This document shows, piece by piece, positions 8,735-18,663 of a DNA stretch of 64,000 nucleotides. The stretch comes from an uncultured Clostridia bacterium. GTDB lineage: Bacteria > Bacillota > Clostridia > TANB77 > CAG-508. The translations under genes were made by a program, and so were the position numbers. Under the pieces are notes generated by a model. The model did not search any database, had not been told where the DNA came from, and was given only the letters and a program-made list of their open reading frames with translations. Position 1 is the stretch's first letter; every line of letters begins with the position of its first letter. The stretch spans positions 38,025 to 102,024 of the forward strand of contig CAKMVZ010000004.1 of the NCBI GenBank assembly GCA_928721915.1, written 5' to 3'.

Positions 8735-10066
8735 GGTATTTTTTTCAATAATAATTTTATATAAAGGAATTAAAATTTTAATTTTTTCTAAAATTAATTT
8801 TTCAATTTCCTCTTTGTTTTTTAATCTTTGATCATTTGGAGCTATTTGGAACATAATTGATGAAGAACATCCATCTATATCGTTATCTAAATAGAATTGA
8901 ATAAAATTATTAATATCTTCTGTATCTATAGAAAAAATTTTCTCTTTTTCATCAACTTTTGACCAAATATTCCAATTTAGGTTATTTCCTTTTAATTTTT
9001 GTAATTCTTCTAATAATCTATTTTTAAAATAAACATTATTTTTTTCAAGTTTTTCTCTCATTATCATCCTATCAACTGCATCATGAGTAACTGCATGATA
9101 AATTCCAACTTCAAAACAGGTCAATGTTAAATTAAATTGTAAACAAGAATATTTTTGAAATCCTAATTTGCTATCATCTTTTGACGAAAGATTGACATTT
9201 AAACTATCAATTTCTTCTTTATTTCTTCCATATCTTATGCCAATCCAATTAACAGCATAATTATTAAAGATATTTGGAATTATAGAAGATGTAATATTGT
9301 CTGGATTCCAATGATTATATAGATTGTATTTTTTAATTTCATCTTTAATATCATTATTAATATCTAATAACTTTTGCTGAATGATTTTTCTTTTGTATCT
9401 AATATTTGAGTTATTTTCATTAACATTATATTTTTCAAAAGTTTCATAATCTTCTTTATTAAAGTAAAAATTTTCTATTTTATTATACTTAGGATCATTA
9501 TCAATAGTGCTATTAATTCCAATAATATCTTTAAAAATTTTAGAGGATACTAGATTATAATTTTTTTCAGTTTCCATGTTTAATTCATTTTCATAATTTT
9601 TGTATTTTTCAATTAATATTTTATCAACTAAAATTCCTTTTTCTTTACATTTTTCAAAAAATAAATTTAAACTTAAAATATTATCTTGAATTATTTTCTG
9701 GTCTTCTTCCATATTGTAAAATTCTAGATTTGATATTAAACCACCTTTTGTAAAATTTGCAGATCCATAAATTAGTAAATTTTTTTCACCTTCTAAAAAA
9801 TAAACTTTTGCGTGTAGTTTATCTATCAACTTTATTTTTGAAATATTAATTAGTTGATTTAAAATTTCAGAAAAACCTTCATCAGTAAATTTATACGATA
9901 AATATAATTCTACATTTTCTTTTGATATATTATTAATTTTTATTATTTCTTTTAAAACATCAATACCATACTGCGAAATAAAAGCAGTTGCAATTTTTAT
10001 TTTGTTAATACCGTTTTGTTCTATTAATTTCTTTTTTATAATTGTACCACTGTATAATAAATTCAT
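8732..10066 (-). CDS. Phospholipase D-fold protein, probable nuclease
   Basis: 444 residues. The N-terminal ~120 residues hold one PLD half-site: H85-x-K87 in LHAKVYF, then GSANFT at 101-106 and a following Asn/Glu (NLEF). Single-HKD PLD proteins act as dimers; relatives include restriction enzymes such as NgoFVII/BfiI types and helicase-linked nucleases. The remaining ~320 residues are Lys/Asn/Ile-rich and not recognised. RBS GAAAGGGAT precedes the ATG. A 31-codon ORF with its own RBS lies just upstream on the same strand and may form an operon with it. A defence role is possible but not shown. Confidence 0.7.
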   Translation of the reverse strand: MNLLYSGTIIKKKLIEQNGINKIKIATAFISQYGIDVLKEIIKINNISKENVELYLSYKFTDEGFSEILNQLINISKIKLIDKLHAKVYFLEGEKNLLIYGSANFTKGGLISNLEFYNMEEDQKIIQDNILSLNLFFEKCKEKGILVDKILIEKYKNYENELNMETEKNYNLVSSKIFKDIIGINSTIDNDPKYNKIENFYFNKEDYETFEKYNVNENNSNIRYKRKIIQQKLLDINNDIKDEIKKYNLYNHWNPDNITSSIIPNIFNNYAVNWIGIRYGRNKEEIDSLNVNLSSKDDSKLGFQKYSCLQFNLTLTCFEVGIYHAVTHDAVDRMIMREKLEKNNVYFKNRLLEELQKLKGNNLNWNIWSKVDEKEKIFSIDTEDINNFIQFYLDNDIDGCSSSIMFQIAPNDQRLKNKEEIEKLILEKIKILIPLYKIIIEKNT

Positions 10067-10081
10067 ATAAAATATCCCTTT

Positions 10082-10177
10082 CTATAAAAGAATTATTTTT
10101 CTAATGTACCATTTTTTATTTTTCATAATTTCAACTTTATGTTCAATAAGTGTGTTTTTAATTTCAATGGCTTTCAT
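10082..10177 (-). CDS. Small basic peptide ORF upstream of the PLD gene
   Basis: 31 codons (MKAIEIKNTLIEH... ending WYIRKIILL), preceded by TTGGAG at good spacing and ending 15 bases before the start of the PLD gene. The size and spacing suggest a real small gene or a translational coupling leader. No family recognised. Confidence 0.4.
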   Translation of the reverse strand: MKAIEIKNTLIEHKVEIMKNKKWYIRKIILL

Positions 10178-10254
10178 AATTTTCTCCAATCTAAATTTAT
10201 ACTATGATTATATCAGAAAAAATAAATTTTACAACTTTTTTATAATTTAAAATA

Positions 10255-10292
10255 AAAGTTCAGAGAAGCGCATGAAATTCTCTGAACTTTTT
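10255..10292. terminator. Bidirectional terminator after the glycosyltransferase gene
   Basis: AAAGTTCAGAGAA (10255-10267) pairs perfectly with TTCTCTGAACTTT (10278-10290), with A and T tracts on its two sides. Confidence 0.8.
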
Positions 10293-10298
10293 AATAAT

Positions 10299-11573
10299 TT
10301 ACCACTTTTTCTTAGAATTTATTAATTCTGAAATATATCCAGCCAAACAAAATGGAGCTAGAATGAATGCATATAATAAAATATAAAAAATAAAAGCGAT
10401 TATGCTTCGTCTTTCTGGCTTATAGTTTATTTTTTTCAACATGTTTTTTCTTTTGAAATCAATTGCAAGGCAAAGTAACATTCCAAGAATGATAACTAAT
10501 ACAATTAACCAGCTTAATAGTAACGTACTGCCAAATGCTAATAAAATTAGCGCAATTGGCACAAAGATTAAAAGAGCAAGATCTATAAAAGGAAAAAATA
10601 AATTTAAAAACATTAAAAATTTTGATTTGAAATTTAGTTTTTTAGAAGTTATAGTTTTAACTCTTTTAAAAGCTTCAATCATACCTCTAGCCCATCTTTT
10701 TCTTTGACGAGCTAATCCTTTAAATCTTTCAGGAACTTCTGTAAAAGCAATAGCGTTTTCTGCAAAATTTGTTTCATATCCTTTACTTAGTAATTCCCAA
10801 GTTAAAACAATATCTTCTCCAACACAATTTTGCCACCCACCAATTTGTTTTAAAGCATCAGTTTTATAAGCGCTAAATGCACCTTGTGCAACTAAAGTGG
10901 AATTGTAATTTCCTTGATATGATTTTACGCCAAAAATTCCTAAAGTATAATCCCATTCTTGTAGTTTTGTAATAAAATTTCTTTTAGTATTTTTTACAAA
11001 TAAACATCCAGCTGTAGCTGCAGTTAATTCATTAGAACATATCAATTTATTCATAATATTTCTAATTGCTAGTGGATGAAGAACTGTATCACTGTCAATT
11101 GTAATTATATAATTAGTTTTAACATTTTTTAATCCTTCATTTAAAGCAAAAGCCTTTCCTTTATGATCTAATTTTAATAATTTTATTTTAGAATCAAAAT
11201 TCATAGTTTCTAAAATTTCTAGTGTTCCATCTTTTGAACCATCGTCAATTAAATTAATATAAATTTTTCCACAATATTTTTGATTTTGAATAGATTTTAT
11301 AGTTTCTATAATAGAATTTTTTGAGTTATACATTGGAATTAAAACTGTAACATCTTTTTCTTCTTTTATATTTATTTTTTTCTCTTTTTGATTCCAAGAT
11401 AAGCTAATGAACATAAATATAAAAATAAATCCAGGTATTAATGCTATAAAAAGAACAATATATATTGCAAAAAAATATCCAAAATAACAAGCTATATCAT
11501 TTATCCAATTTATATTTATAAAAATTGTACATACAAAATATAAAATTGAAAGTATAGTTGATATAAAAAACAT
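10299..11573 (-). CDS. Membrane glycosyltransferase family 2 (poly-GlcNAc synthase-like)
   Basis: 424 residues from the ATG at 11573, which has AGAGGTG 6-7 bases upstream (a GTG nine bases earlier is less likely). Two N-terminal membrane segments precede a GT2 domain with DDGS at 110-113, DSD at 160-162 (metal/UDP-sugar binding), ED at 254-255 and the processive-synthase motif QRKRW at 291-295. Two or three membrane helices follow. The order matches IcaA/PgaC-type enzymes that polymerise UDP-GlcNAc at the membrane. The divergent neighbour is a polysaccharide deacetylase, the usual IcaB/PgaB partner. Confidence 0.88.
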   Translation of the reverse strand: MFFISTILSILYFVCTIFININWINDIACYFGYFFAIYIVLFIALIPGFIFIFMFISLSWNQKEKKINIKEEKDVTVLIPMYNSKNSIIETIKSIQNQKYCGKIYINLIDDGSKDGTLEILETMNFDSKIKLLKLDHKGKAFALNEGLKNVKTNYIITIDSDTVLHPLAIRNIMNKLICSNELTAATAGCLFVKNTKRNFITKLQEWDYTLGIFGVKSYQGNYNSTLVAQGAFSAYKTDALKQIGGWQNCVGEDIVLTWELLSKGYETNFAENAIAFTEVPERFKGLARQRKRWARGMIEAFKRVKTITSKKLNFKSKFLMFLNLFFPFIDLALLIFVPIALILLAFGSTLLLSWLIVLVIILGMLLCLAIDFKRKNMLKKINYKPERRSIIAFIFYILLYAFILAPFCLAGYISELINSKKKW

Positions 11574-11670
11574 TTTTATCACCTCTATACATTTTATGAA
11601 AGATGAAAAATTTTGTTATAAAATGTCAAAAAAAGTAGAAATGAATATTATAAATTAGAGGTGAATTGAT

Positions 11671-12450
11671 TTGAAAAAAAGATTTTTATTTATAATTTTG
11701 ATAATACTGATTGCTTTCATAATATTTTTTATATCCAATAATTCAAAGAAAGATGAAAATATAAAAATTCCAATTTTACTCTATCATGATTTTGTATTAA
11801 CAGTTCCTAATAGTGATCCAGACAATTTTAATTATATTAATACACCAAAAAGTTTTGAAGAAAATATAAAAGTTTTATTAGAAAATGGATATACATTTAT
11901 TTCTTTTAATGAATTGAATAATGCAAATAGTGGAAAGATTGATTTTCCTGAAAAGCCAATTTTACTTACAATGGATGATGGATATTTGAGTAATTACGAG
12001 TATGTTTTTCCTATTATAAAAAAGTATAATATAAAAATATCTATTTTTATTGTTACTGATAAAATAGGTAAAGAAATTGATGGAAAAAAATATTTAAGTT
12101 GGGAACAGTGCCAAGAAATGCAAGAAAGTGGGTTGGTAGAAATCTTTAGTCATAGTACTAGACATATATTTTATGACAGATTTCCGGTTAAAACTTTAAG
12201 AGACGATGTAATTAAGTCTTTTGAAATTATAGAAGAAAATTTAGGGAAGAAAAATTTAAAAGTTTTTGCATACCCTTATGGAGCATATACGAAAGAGTCT
12301 ATTTGGGTTTTAAGTATGAATGGAATTGATATGCAAGTATATGATATAGGAATGAATTATTCTAATGATTTTGACAAAAAATATATAAAAAGAATTAATA
12401 TTCCATGTGAAATGACAGGGGAGGAGATTATAGAAGAAATTGAGAAATAG
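11671..12450 (+). CDS. Membrane-anchored polysaccharide deacetylase (IcaB/PgaB-like)
   Basis: 259 residues. A signal anchor occupies residues 5-22. The carbohydrate esterase 4 fold shows the catalytic/metal motif MDDGY with D102-D103, the metal-binding HSTRH (H161, H165) and YPYGAY. These enzymes remove acetyl groups from exported poly-GlcNAc or peptidoglycan. It diverges from the GT2 gene with 97 bases between starts, supporting a two-gene exopolysaccharide locus. RBS GAGGTGA precedes a TTG start. Confidence 0.88.
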   Translation: MKKRFLFIILIILIAFIIFFISNNSKKDENIKIPILLYHDFVLTVPNSDPDNFNYINTPKSFEENIKVLLENGYTFISFNELNNANSGKIDFPEKPILLTMDDGYLSNYEYVFPIIKKYNIKISIFIVTDKIGKEIDGKKYLSWEQCQEMQESGLVEIFSHSTRHIFYDRFPVKTLRDDVIKSFEIIEENLGKKNLKVFAYPYGAYTKESIWVLSMNGIDMQVYDIGMNYSNDFDKKYIKRINIPCEMTGEEIIEEIEK

Positions 12451-12521
12451 TATCTTTGCCTATTTCATCTATTAGATTTTACAGAGAAAAATGCAATTTT
12501 TAATAATATTATCTGATAAAT

Positions 12522-12564
12522 AAAAATAATTCTAAATGTTATTATCATTTAGAATTATTTTTAA
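12522..12564. terminator. Bidirectional terminator
   Basis: AAAAATAATTCTAAATG (12522-12538) pairs with CATTTAGAATTATTTTT (12546-12562). It separates the deacetylase from the convergent nucleotidyltransferase-like gene. Confidence 0.8.
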
Positions 12565-12608
12565 GTTTAATATTTTTTCTATTATTTAATATACTAATAT
12601 ATTTGAAT

Positions 12609-14420
12609 TTATCTGTCTAATCCTAATAAATCTTTGTTATTTATTCCAGTTTCTTGATTAATATTTCTTAAAGAACCATCTTTAATTTTTTCTATAATAT
12701 ATTCAAAAGCTTTTTTAGGATCTTTTAATTCTTGAGCTTTAATTCCAATTTCTTGGCTTTTAATGTCACATAAAATTGTATAATACTTTAATAAATTAGT
12801 TACGTCACTTATTTTTTCTATATTTTTTAATTGATTTGGATCTGTTATATTAATTTCTGTATCAGATATCCATTCTTCAGAGAATTCGAAAACTGGTTTA
12901 TTTGTAATAGGGTTAATGGTTAAATTGCAAACAGGTGTAAAAGTAGATGGATTTATATAATAAATAAAATTAGGTTGATTTAATATTGCATGCTTTTTTC
13001 CTTCAGAATCTTGTGTAATACTTATATTATCATCTCCATAAATATAAAAAGAATTGTTAAAACCAATCATTCCTGAACTATTACGAGCTATATATGCATT
13101 GTTTTCATTAATAGGAGTAGAGGATGCAAAAACACCACTAACTATTTCTGTTTCATAATTATTTGGAACATCTATAGATTTTCTTAAAACTCCACCTTCT
13201 AGTCTATCCGGTGGAATATTAGTTATATGTGTAAGATTAATATTATTATCAACAAATATTCTTTTTATAGATTCACCATATTCTTGCATTAGTTTAAAAA
13301 TTTCTTTAGCTTCATTACAAAGTTCAATATCATTTTCATTTTTTCCGTGATTTAAATATCTGTTATATAAAAAATCTAAAGCATTGTTTATTGCTTTTTT
13401 GCTAAAACTTTCAATACGTTTTGAATAAGATTTTGTTAACAAATTTATTTTATCTTGATAAGTATAATTTTTGGATTTGTTCTTCCAATTTTCTATTAAA
13501 ATATTTGCTTCAGGATGATTTATAATTAGTTTTTTATATTCATTGCTCTTTATAACATCTGATACTATTTGTTCAGGAGATTTGGTTGTACTTTTCATAA
13601 ATATAGAATTTAAGTAAGTATTTATGTTTTCTTCCAATGAGGGATATTTTATTCTTGATTCAATTTTACCATCTTTATTATATGTGATTTTATATATTTT
13701 GACTTTTGTTTCTAATTCCTTTATTTTAGATATTTTTATTTTAGAAATTTCATCTAAAAATGGCATAATACTTAAAGCATCTAGTTTATCTTTTTCTCTT
13801 AAACCTTTACTTTTTATCATATAAATATATTCTTTAGATTGAGTTTTTAACTTTAAACCTTTATAATCAATAACATTATTATCATATATTAATTCAAATA
13901 GTTCCTTAGGCATTATTTTTTCTGTGCCTACAAATTTTCCTTCTTTTTCTTCAAAACTGTATGAATATGTAATTACTTCACCATTTTTTACTTGAAAAGT
14001 AAAAATACCAATTCCTAACATATTTCTATTTTGGGTGTTAGCATTTAATTCATGATCTACTGCTTGAAAATGCTTATTTAAATCAGTTTTATTTCCTGTT
14101 TTTATTCCTCTTTTATCATCTACACTATAGCCATTTTTTTCTAATATATTAATCAGTTTAGGTAAATCTTCTTCTTTACAAATAAGATCTAAATCTTCAT
14201 TTTGTCTATATAAATCTTGATTAGTTTGAATTGCAGCAGAAATTCCACCTATAAGATATATATTTAAAGTGTTTAATTCGCTAAACACTTTAAACAAAGT
14301 ATCATAAGTTTTATGATATTCATCATAATTTTGCTTAGATACATTTGCAAGTATTGGGTTACGATTTTTAATAAATATTTTTTTAAATAAATTTAAAATA
14401 TTATCTCTTATTTTTGACAT
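12609..14420 (-). CDS. Large protein with N-terminal nucleotidyltransferase-like domain
   Basis: 603 residues. The N-terminal ~200 residues have the pattern of a minimal nucleotidyltransferase fold: GG at 58-59 in YLIGGISAA and an acidic DLD at 76-78 in NEDLDLI, the two parts of the nucleotide- and metal-binding site. A helical, Lys-rich middle region and an Asn/Ile/Pro-rich C-terminal region are not recognised. Nucleotidyltransferases of this kind include AbiEii-type toxins and antibiotic adenylyltransferases, but the large C-terminal part is unlike either. No membrane segment or signal peptide is seen. It sits at the edge of the accessory island that ends at the tRNA-Gly genes. Confidence 0.55.
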   Translation of the reverse strand: MSKIRDNILNLFKKIFIKNRNPILANVSKQNYDEYHKTYDTLFKVFSELNTLNIYLIGGISAAIQTNQDLYRQNEDLDLICKEEDLPKLINILEKNGYSVDDKRGIKTGNKTDLNKHFQAVDHELNANTQNRNMLGIGIFTFQVKNGEVITYSYSFEEKEGKFVGTEKIMPKELFELIYDNNVIDYKGLKLKTQSKEYIYMIKSKGLREKDKLDALSIMPFLDEISKIKISKIKELETKVKIYKITYNKDGKIESRIKYPSLEENINTYLNSIFMKSTTKSPEQIVSDVIKSNEYKKLIINHPEANILIENWKNKSKNYTYQDKINLLTKSYSKRIESFSKKAINNALDFLYNRYLNHGKNENDIELCNEAKEIFKLMQEYGESIKRIFVDNNINLTHITNIPPDRLEGGVLRKSIDVPNNYETEIVSGVFASSTPINENNAYIARNSSGMIGFNNSFYIYGDDNISITQDSEGKKHAILNQPNFIYYINPSTFTPVCNLTINPITNKPVFEFSEEWISDTEINITDPNQLKNIEKISDVTNLLKYYTILCDIKSQEIGIKAQELKDPKKAFEYIIEKIKDGSLRNINQETGINNKDLLGLDR

Positions 14421-14569
14421 TACAACTCACTTCTTTAATATTTTTTTCATAATTATATTATCAAAAAATTAATATATAAGCAATTATTAATAAATAAATT
14501 TTATAAATTTAGAAGATAAACTATTTAAAATGATTTGAAGATGAAAGGTAGAGATTTTGAAATAGATTT

Positions 14570-14794
14570 TTGGAGAAAATAGAGTTAGATAAAAGAGGAT
14601 ATAAAGATATAAAAGTAAGTAATAAAATTAAAGATAAGGCTTTATTTGAAAGAATAGAAAAATTTATTATCAATAATTTTGGAGCGATATTCTCACAAGT
14701 TACGAACTCTCTTGATCTCTTTCTAAAGGTATTATATATTAATCGTTTACAAATTTCAATAAAATATAGAATTTTTTTAAAATTTATATTATAA
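14570..14794 (+). pseudogene. Short ORF, probable gene remnant
   Basis: 74 codons from a TTG. An overlapping frame just upstream starts with ATG (14541) and reads MKGRDFEIDFWRK then stop, so the original protein may have begun there and later suffered a frameshift. The visible part (LDKRGYKDIKVSNKIKDKA...) is protein-like, but the C-terminal half looks random. No family recognised. Confidence 0.3.
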
Positions 14795-14832
14795 TTATAG
14801 TCAGTAAAATTAAGAAAGCGAAAGGAAAAATT

Positions 14833-15432
14833 ATGGAACTTATAGAAATTATAGAATTAATTGGAATAATTATTGCTCTTATTACGGGAGTATCTTCATT
14901 TATTTTATCATTAAAATCTAATAGTTTGGCTAAAAAATCTAATAAAATCTCTGAAGACTCTCTCAGACTATCACAGGAATGTGCAAATATGAATAAAGAA
15001 AATGTTCATTTATCACATATTGGAAACTGTATAATTGTATCTATCGACAATTGTGTATTGATTGATAATGAAGATACTTATGGAGGAGATTTTTGTTTAA
15101 TTGTAAATGTTTTAATAGATAATAAATCTCTACAACCTGTTACAATAAAAGATTATTGTTGCTATCTAGGAAGTGGAAAAGATAGTGTTTATATTTGTAG
15201 TATAGATTATGTTCATCTAAAAGAATATAATAAAACATCTATTAATTCTACTTTTTTTCCAATATATTTAAATGGTAATGAATCTAAAGAAGTTTCAGTA
15301 GCTATACTTCTTAGTAAAGTAGAATATAATCAATTTTATGCTAAAAATGGAATAGAATTAAGTTTTACCACTACTCATTCTTCAAAGAAAATATATATAA
15401 AAGCTGATAATACAATTGATTATACGAAATAA
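14833..15432 (+). CDS. Hypothetical membrane-anchored protein
   Basis: 199 residues with one N-terminal membrane segment (about 8-28), a short coiled region rich in Ser/Lys/Asn (30-60), then a beta-rich domain without recognised motifs. RBS GAAAGG. It is followed 16 bases later by another unknown gene and then a kinase-like gene, all on the + strand, so the three may form one operon within the island. Confidence 0.55.
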   Translation: MELIEIIELIGIIIALITGVSSFILSLKSNSLAKKSNKISEDSLRLSQECANMNKENVHLSHIGNCIIVSIDNCVLIDNEDTYGGDFCLIVNVLIDNKSLQPVTIKDYCCYLGSGKDSVYICSIDYVHLKEYNKTSINSTFFPIYLNGNESKEVSVAILLSKVEYNQFYAKNGIELSFTTTHSSKKIYIKADNTIDYTK

Positions 15433-15448
15433 TTGCAAGGAGGAAAGT

Positions 15449-16093
15449 ATGAAAATAATAAAAACCATTGATTTATGGACAGAACAACATGATAACCATT
15501 ATGAATGTTTTAATGGTGCTTTTGTAGATGGATTTGAAAATAACAAAGTCCCTTTTGATACATATAAAATTATTAAAAACTGTAATTGTATAATAACAGT
15601 TGATAATCCATATGTTGACATTAATAACAAGCATAATGCTATTATTTTTTACAAAAATGATATACCTGTTAGATTAGTTGTTATAAACAAAAATACAAAT
15701 ATTGATAAATGCATAAATATAGCACTAGAACAATATTTTGAGAGTTCTATATTGAAAGATTACTATGTTAAACATAATATAAAGTCAGCTATTATTGATA
15801 TGAAAGAGGAACCAATTTGTAAAGTAACTGATAATATTAAAGTAGAAACAGATGTCGGATCTTGTGATAGATGGAAACTTTTATATAATATGCTAAAAGG
15901 TAGCTATACAGAAAGTGATACTTCTTATGGAAATTTTGAAAGTGATAGATATGAATTTATGCCTAACTTATTTATAAAATATGAACTTAATACAGATACT
16001 GAAAAGTTTGAAATAGAGCATAAATGTGCATTTATAAATACTTTAAAGACTAGGTTAATACCTATACAAGAGAACTCACCATTAACTAGATAA
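15449..16093 (+). CDS. Hypothetical protein
   Basis: 214 residues from the ATG at 15449, chosen because AAGGAGG lies 6-8 bases upstream (an earlier in-frame start at 15416 lies inside the preceding gene). No membrane segment and no recognised domain; composition is typical of a soluble globular protein. It lies between a membrane-anchored protein and an APH-like kinase. Confidence 0.55.
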   Translation: MKIIKTIDLWTEQHDNHYECFNGAFVDGFENNKVPFDTYKIIKNCNCIITVDNPYVDINNKHNAIIFYKNDIPVRLVVINKNTNIDKCINIALEQYFESSILKDYYVKHNIKSAIIDMKEEPICKVTDNIKVETDVGSCDRWKLLYNMLKGSYTESDTSYGNFESDRYEFMPNLFIKYELNTDTEKFEIEHKCAFINTLKTRLIPIQENSPLTR

Positions 16094-16115
16094 GTTTGAA
16101 AGGAAATTAGTTAAT

Positions 16116-17099
16116 ATGTTAGAAGAATTTTATGAGAGAATAAATCTTAAATCAGAGTTATCTGATTTATCGAAAATAATATGTGAAAAGTATCAATTTG
16201 GTCAATATATATCAGAAAAATTAATATTAGTAGGATATGAAGATTTTAATTTTATCTTATCAACAAGCATTGGTAAATTTTGTGTAAAAATATTTAATAA
16301 AGACAGAACCTATGAAGATGTAAAAAAGTATATTGATAGAATAGAATTAGCAAATTCACTTAATATTAACACTCCAAAAGTATATAATTGCGCTAATAGT
16401 ACATTATGCGAAATAGTATTGAATGATACAAAGTTTAGATTATGCGTATTTCAATATATAGACGGAAAGAGCTTTTATGACTTAAATGAAATACCAACTC
16501 AAGCAGAAATTAAAAATATTATTGAACAAATGTCTCGTATTCATAATGCAAAATTAGAATCTGATTTCATTTATGATAAATGGACAATAACAAATTTTGC
16601 AAAGGAGTATGCAGAAAAAGGAAAATATTTAGATAATAAATATAATAAAATTTTTGAATCTTTAGTTCATAAAATTGTAAGTGTAAAATTTGAAGAACTG
16701 CCTACATCTTTTGTTCATGGGGATATTATTAGTTCAAATGTTATGAAAGATACTAGTAATAAATTATGGATTATAGATTTTGCCGTATCTAACTATTTAC
16801 CTAGAATTGTTGATTTAGCTGTAACTTCTTGTAATTTATGTCTAAATCCTGAAAGTATTGATAAAACAATAGAAAGTACAAAAATGATATTAACAGAATA
16901 TCAAAAGTATAATAAATTGACTGATTATGAATTTGCATGTTTTCCACTATTTTACGATCTTGCTAATGCAATGGGAATACTACAAATTAGTTATTTAAAT
17001 AGTCTCGGAGAAGCATCAGAAGAAGATGCATTTTGGCTATCTGAAAGTGAAAAAGGGTTAAGTTTTAGTACGCCCAATTTTTGGAAAAATGTTCTTTAA
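16116..17099 (+). CDS. Aminoglycoside phosphotransferase (APH)-fold kinase
   Basis: 327 residues. The kinase-like fold is shown by HGDIISSNV (H201, D203, N208: catalytic Asp and metal-binding Asn) and IIDF (D221, the DFG-equivalent Asp). Relatives phosphorylate small molecules such as aminoglycosides, choline or homoserine; the substrate here cannot be inferred. It is the last gene of the probable three-gene unit starting at 14833. Confidence 0.8.
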   Translation: MLEEFYERINLKSELSDLSKIICEKYQFGQYISEKLILVGYEDFNFILSTSIGKFCVKIFNKDRTYEDVKKYIDRIELANSLNINTPKVYNCANSTLCEIVLNDTKFRLCVFQYIDGKSFYDLNEIPTQAEIKNIIEQMSRIHNAKLESDFIYDKWTITNFAKEYAEKGKYLDNKYNKIFESLVHKIVSVKFEELPTSFVHGDIISSNVMKDTSNKLWIIDFAVSNYLPRIVDLAVTSCNLCLNPESIDKTIESTKMILTEYQKYNKLTDYEFACFPLFYDLANAMGILQISYLNSLGEASEEDAFWLSESEKGLSFSTPNFWKNVL

Positions 17100-17165
17100 T
17101 ATATAATTATCAAAATAAGACAATATTACAATTATAATCAATTGCATTATTGTCTTTTTGTGTAT

Positions 17166-18122
17166 TTACAAATTTATAATTTTTGCTATAATCTCTTTAT
17201 CTTCTATTTTGTTAATTCCAAAACATTTCTTTCCTAAATCTTTGATTGAAGCTCCTAAATGATACATTTCTTCATTATCTAAAACAATAAATCTATCATG
17301 AAATTTATTTGTTTTAGCAACTTTTAGAATAGGATATTCTTTATTAAATTTTTGAATATCTATATTTTGAATATTACTTTTGTTAGATGTAAAAATAACT
17401 ACTTCTACATTATTCTTCTTTTTAGTTAACATCTTTAATATACTATCATCAACATAATTATCTATTATCAAAATCTTCTTGCTTGCTTTTTTTATAATGT
17501 CGACAATAAGACTATAGGCATCATATATTTGTCCTTGAAAAAATATTCTCTGTTTAATGTTCTCTTCAAATTGTAATTGATTAAAAACTTCATCAAATTT
17601 TTTATCATGTTCTAATAATTTATATTCCATACTTGTTAATCTTTCAAAGACTTGTCCATTTAGCATTAAAAATTTTCTCATTTCAACAAAAGCATTCATA
17701 ATATTTATACTAACTTGAATTGCTATATCGTTTTTTAATAAACCTGATAACATTGCTATACCTTGTTCTGTAAAAACATAAGGCAAATATTTACGATGTT
17801 TCCCTCTTCCTACGTTTTCGTTTAAGGTCGCAATTTGCGACCTTAAAGAATTATCAAAATTTTCTTGTATACTATCTTTATTTAAGGTGATATCTTTGTA
17901 CCTTAAAACTTCATACTCTTCATATGTTAATTGAAAGCAAAAATTTTCAGGAAATCTTTGTTTATTTCTATTTACAGTTTCATTTATTCTTTTAGTAGGA
18001 TAATGATACAGCATTGCTACATCACTATCTAGCATTACTTGTTTTCCTCTTATGGTATATATTAAATTTTTTATTTCTTCATTAGGTATTTCATTTCGAA
18101 TTGATAATTTGTTTTCTTCCAT
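17166..18122 (-). CDS. ORF6N-domain protein with C-terminal PLD-like domain
   Basis: About 318 residues from the ATG at 18122 (AAGGATG upstream); the longer frame from a TTG at 18194 overlaps the previous gene. The N-terminal ~110 residues are an ORF6N DNA-binding domain (TIRGKQVMLDSDVAMLY, RFPENFCFQL, YVFTEQGIAMLS). A coiled linker follows. The last ~110 residues contain HDRFIVLD and HLGASIKDLG, a PLD-like half-site. This fusion is common in Firmicutes prophage and island DNA; function unknown. Confidence 0.85.
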   Translation of the reverse strand: MEENKLSIRNEIPNEEIKNLIYTIRGKQVMLDSDVAMLYHYPTKRINETVNRNKQRFPENFCFQLTYEEYEVLRYKDITLNKDSIQENFDNSLRSQIATLNENVGRGKHRKYLPYVFTEQGIAMLSGLLKNDIAIQVSINIMNAFVEMRKFLMLNGQVFERLTSMEYKLLEHDKKFDEVFNQLQFEENIKQRIFFQGQIYDAYSLIVDIIKKASKKILIIDNYVDDSILKMLTKKKNNVEVVIFTSNKSNIQNIDIQKFNKEYPILKVAKTNKFHDRFIVLDNEEMYHLGASIKDLGKKCFGINKIEDKEIIAKIINL

Positions 18123-18186
18123 AAATTCACATCCTTGCATTAGATTAGCAACATTATAAAACATTTGTTTGTTGCTGTCAAGTGAT

Positions 18187-18516
18187 TTATCCAAATTTAT
18201 ACATATTTTCTATTTGATAGTTAATACTATTAAATAAGTATAATGCTACTTTATTTTGTTCTTCTGAATCCACCTCCATAATTTTTGCCATTGCGAACAT
18301 TATCAGAGGATAATTCGCAAAATTTATTAATGTAGTCTTGTATTCGATATTAATTTGTTTTAACAAATTATCAAAGTATTTATACAATTCTTTTTTATCA
18401 TATGCTAAATTTGTATGGCTATAATCGTCACACATACATATTGCTAGCCTTAATTTATTTTCAATATCCATATCTTTTATCATATCTATTAAATAATTTA
18501 TTTTATCATCATTCAT
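18187..18516 (-). CDS. Hypothetical protein upstream of the ORF6N gene
   Basis: 109 residues from the ATG at 18516, preceded by AAGGAG; the longer frame to 18567 has no good RBS. All-helical and acidic/neutral with no recognised motif. It precedes the ORF6N gene on the same strand and may be cotranscribed. Confidence 0.5.
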   Translation of the reverse strand: MNDDKINYLIDMIKDMDIENKLRLAICMCDDYSHTNLAYDKKELYKYFDNLLKQINIEYKTTLINFANYPLIMFAMAKIMEVDSEEQNKVALYLFNSINYQIENMYKFG

Positions 18517-18573
18517 ATTTTTTCTCCTTGTCATTTTTATTTTTTTGGGAATTGGGGGGCATCCCATAATTTA

Positions 18574-18597
18574 GAATTTGTGCGGGAGTACAAATTC
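18574..18597. repeat. Perfect 8-bp hairpin with G-rich loop
   Basis: GAATTTGT (18574-18581) pairs with ACAAATTC (18590-18597) around GCGGGAGT. Just to its left TGGGA and TCCCA flank a loop of G residues (18547-18565). Both lie in the gap between the recombinase remnant and the hypothetical gene. Confidence 0.35.
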
Positions 18598-18663
18598 AGT
18601 GCTTGCTGGGACAAAAATTTGTAAATTTCAAAAATATTTCTTGTGCATTTTTTAGTTTATTCG

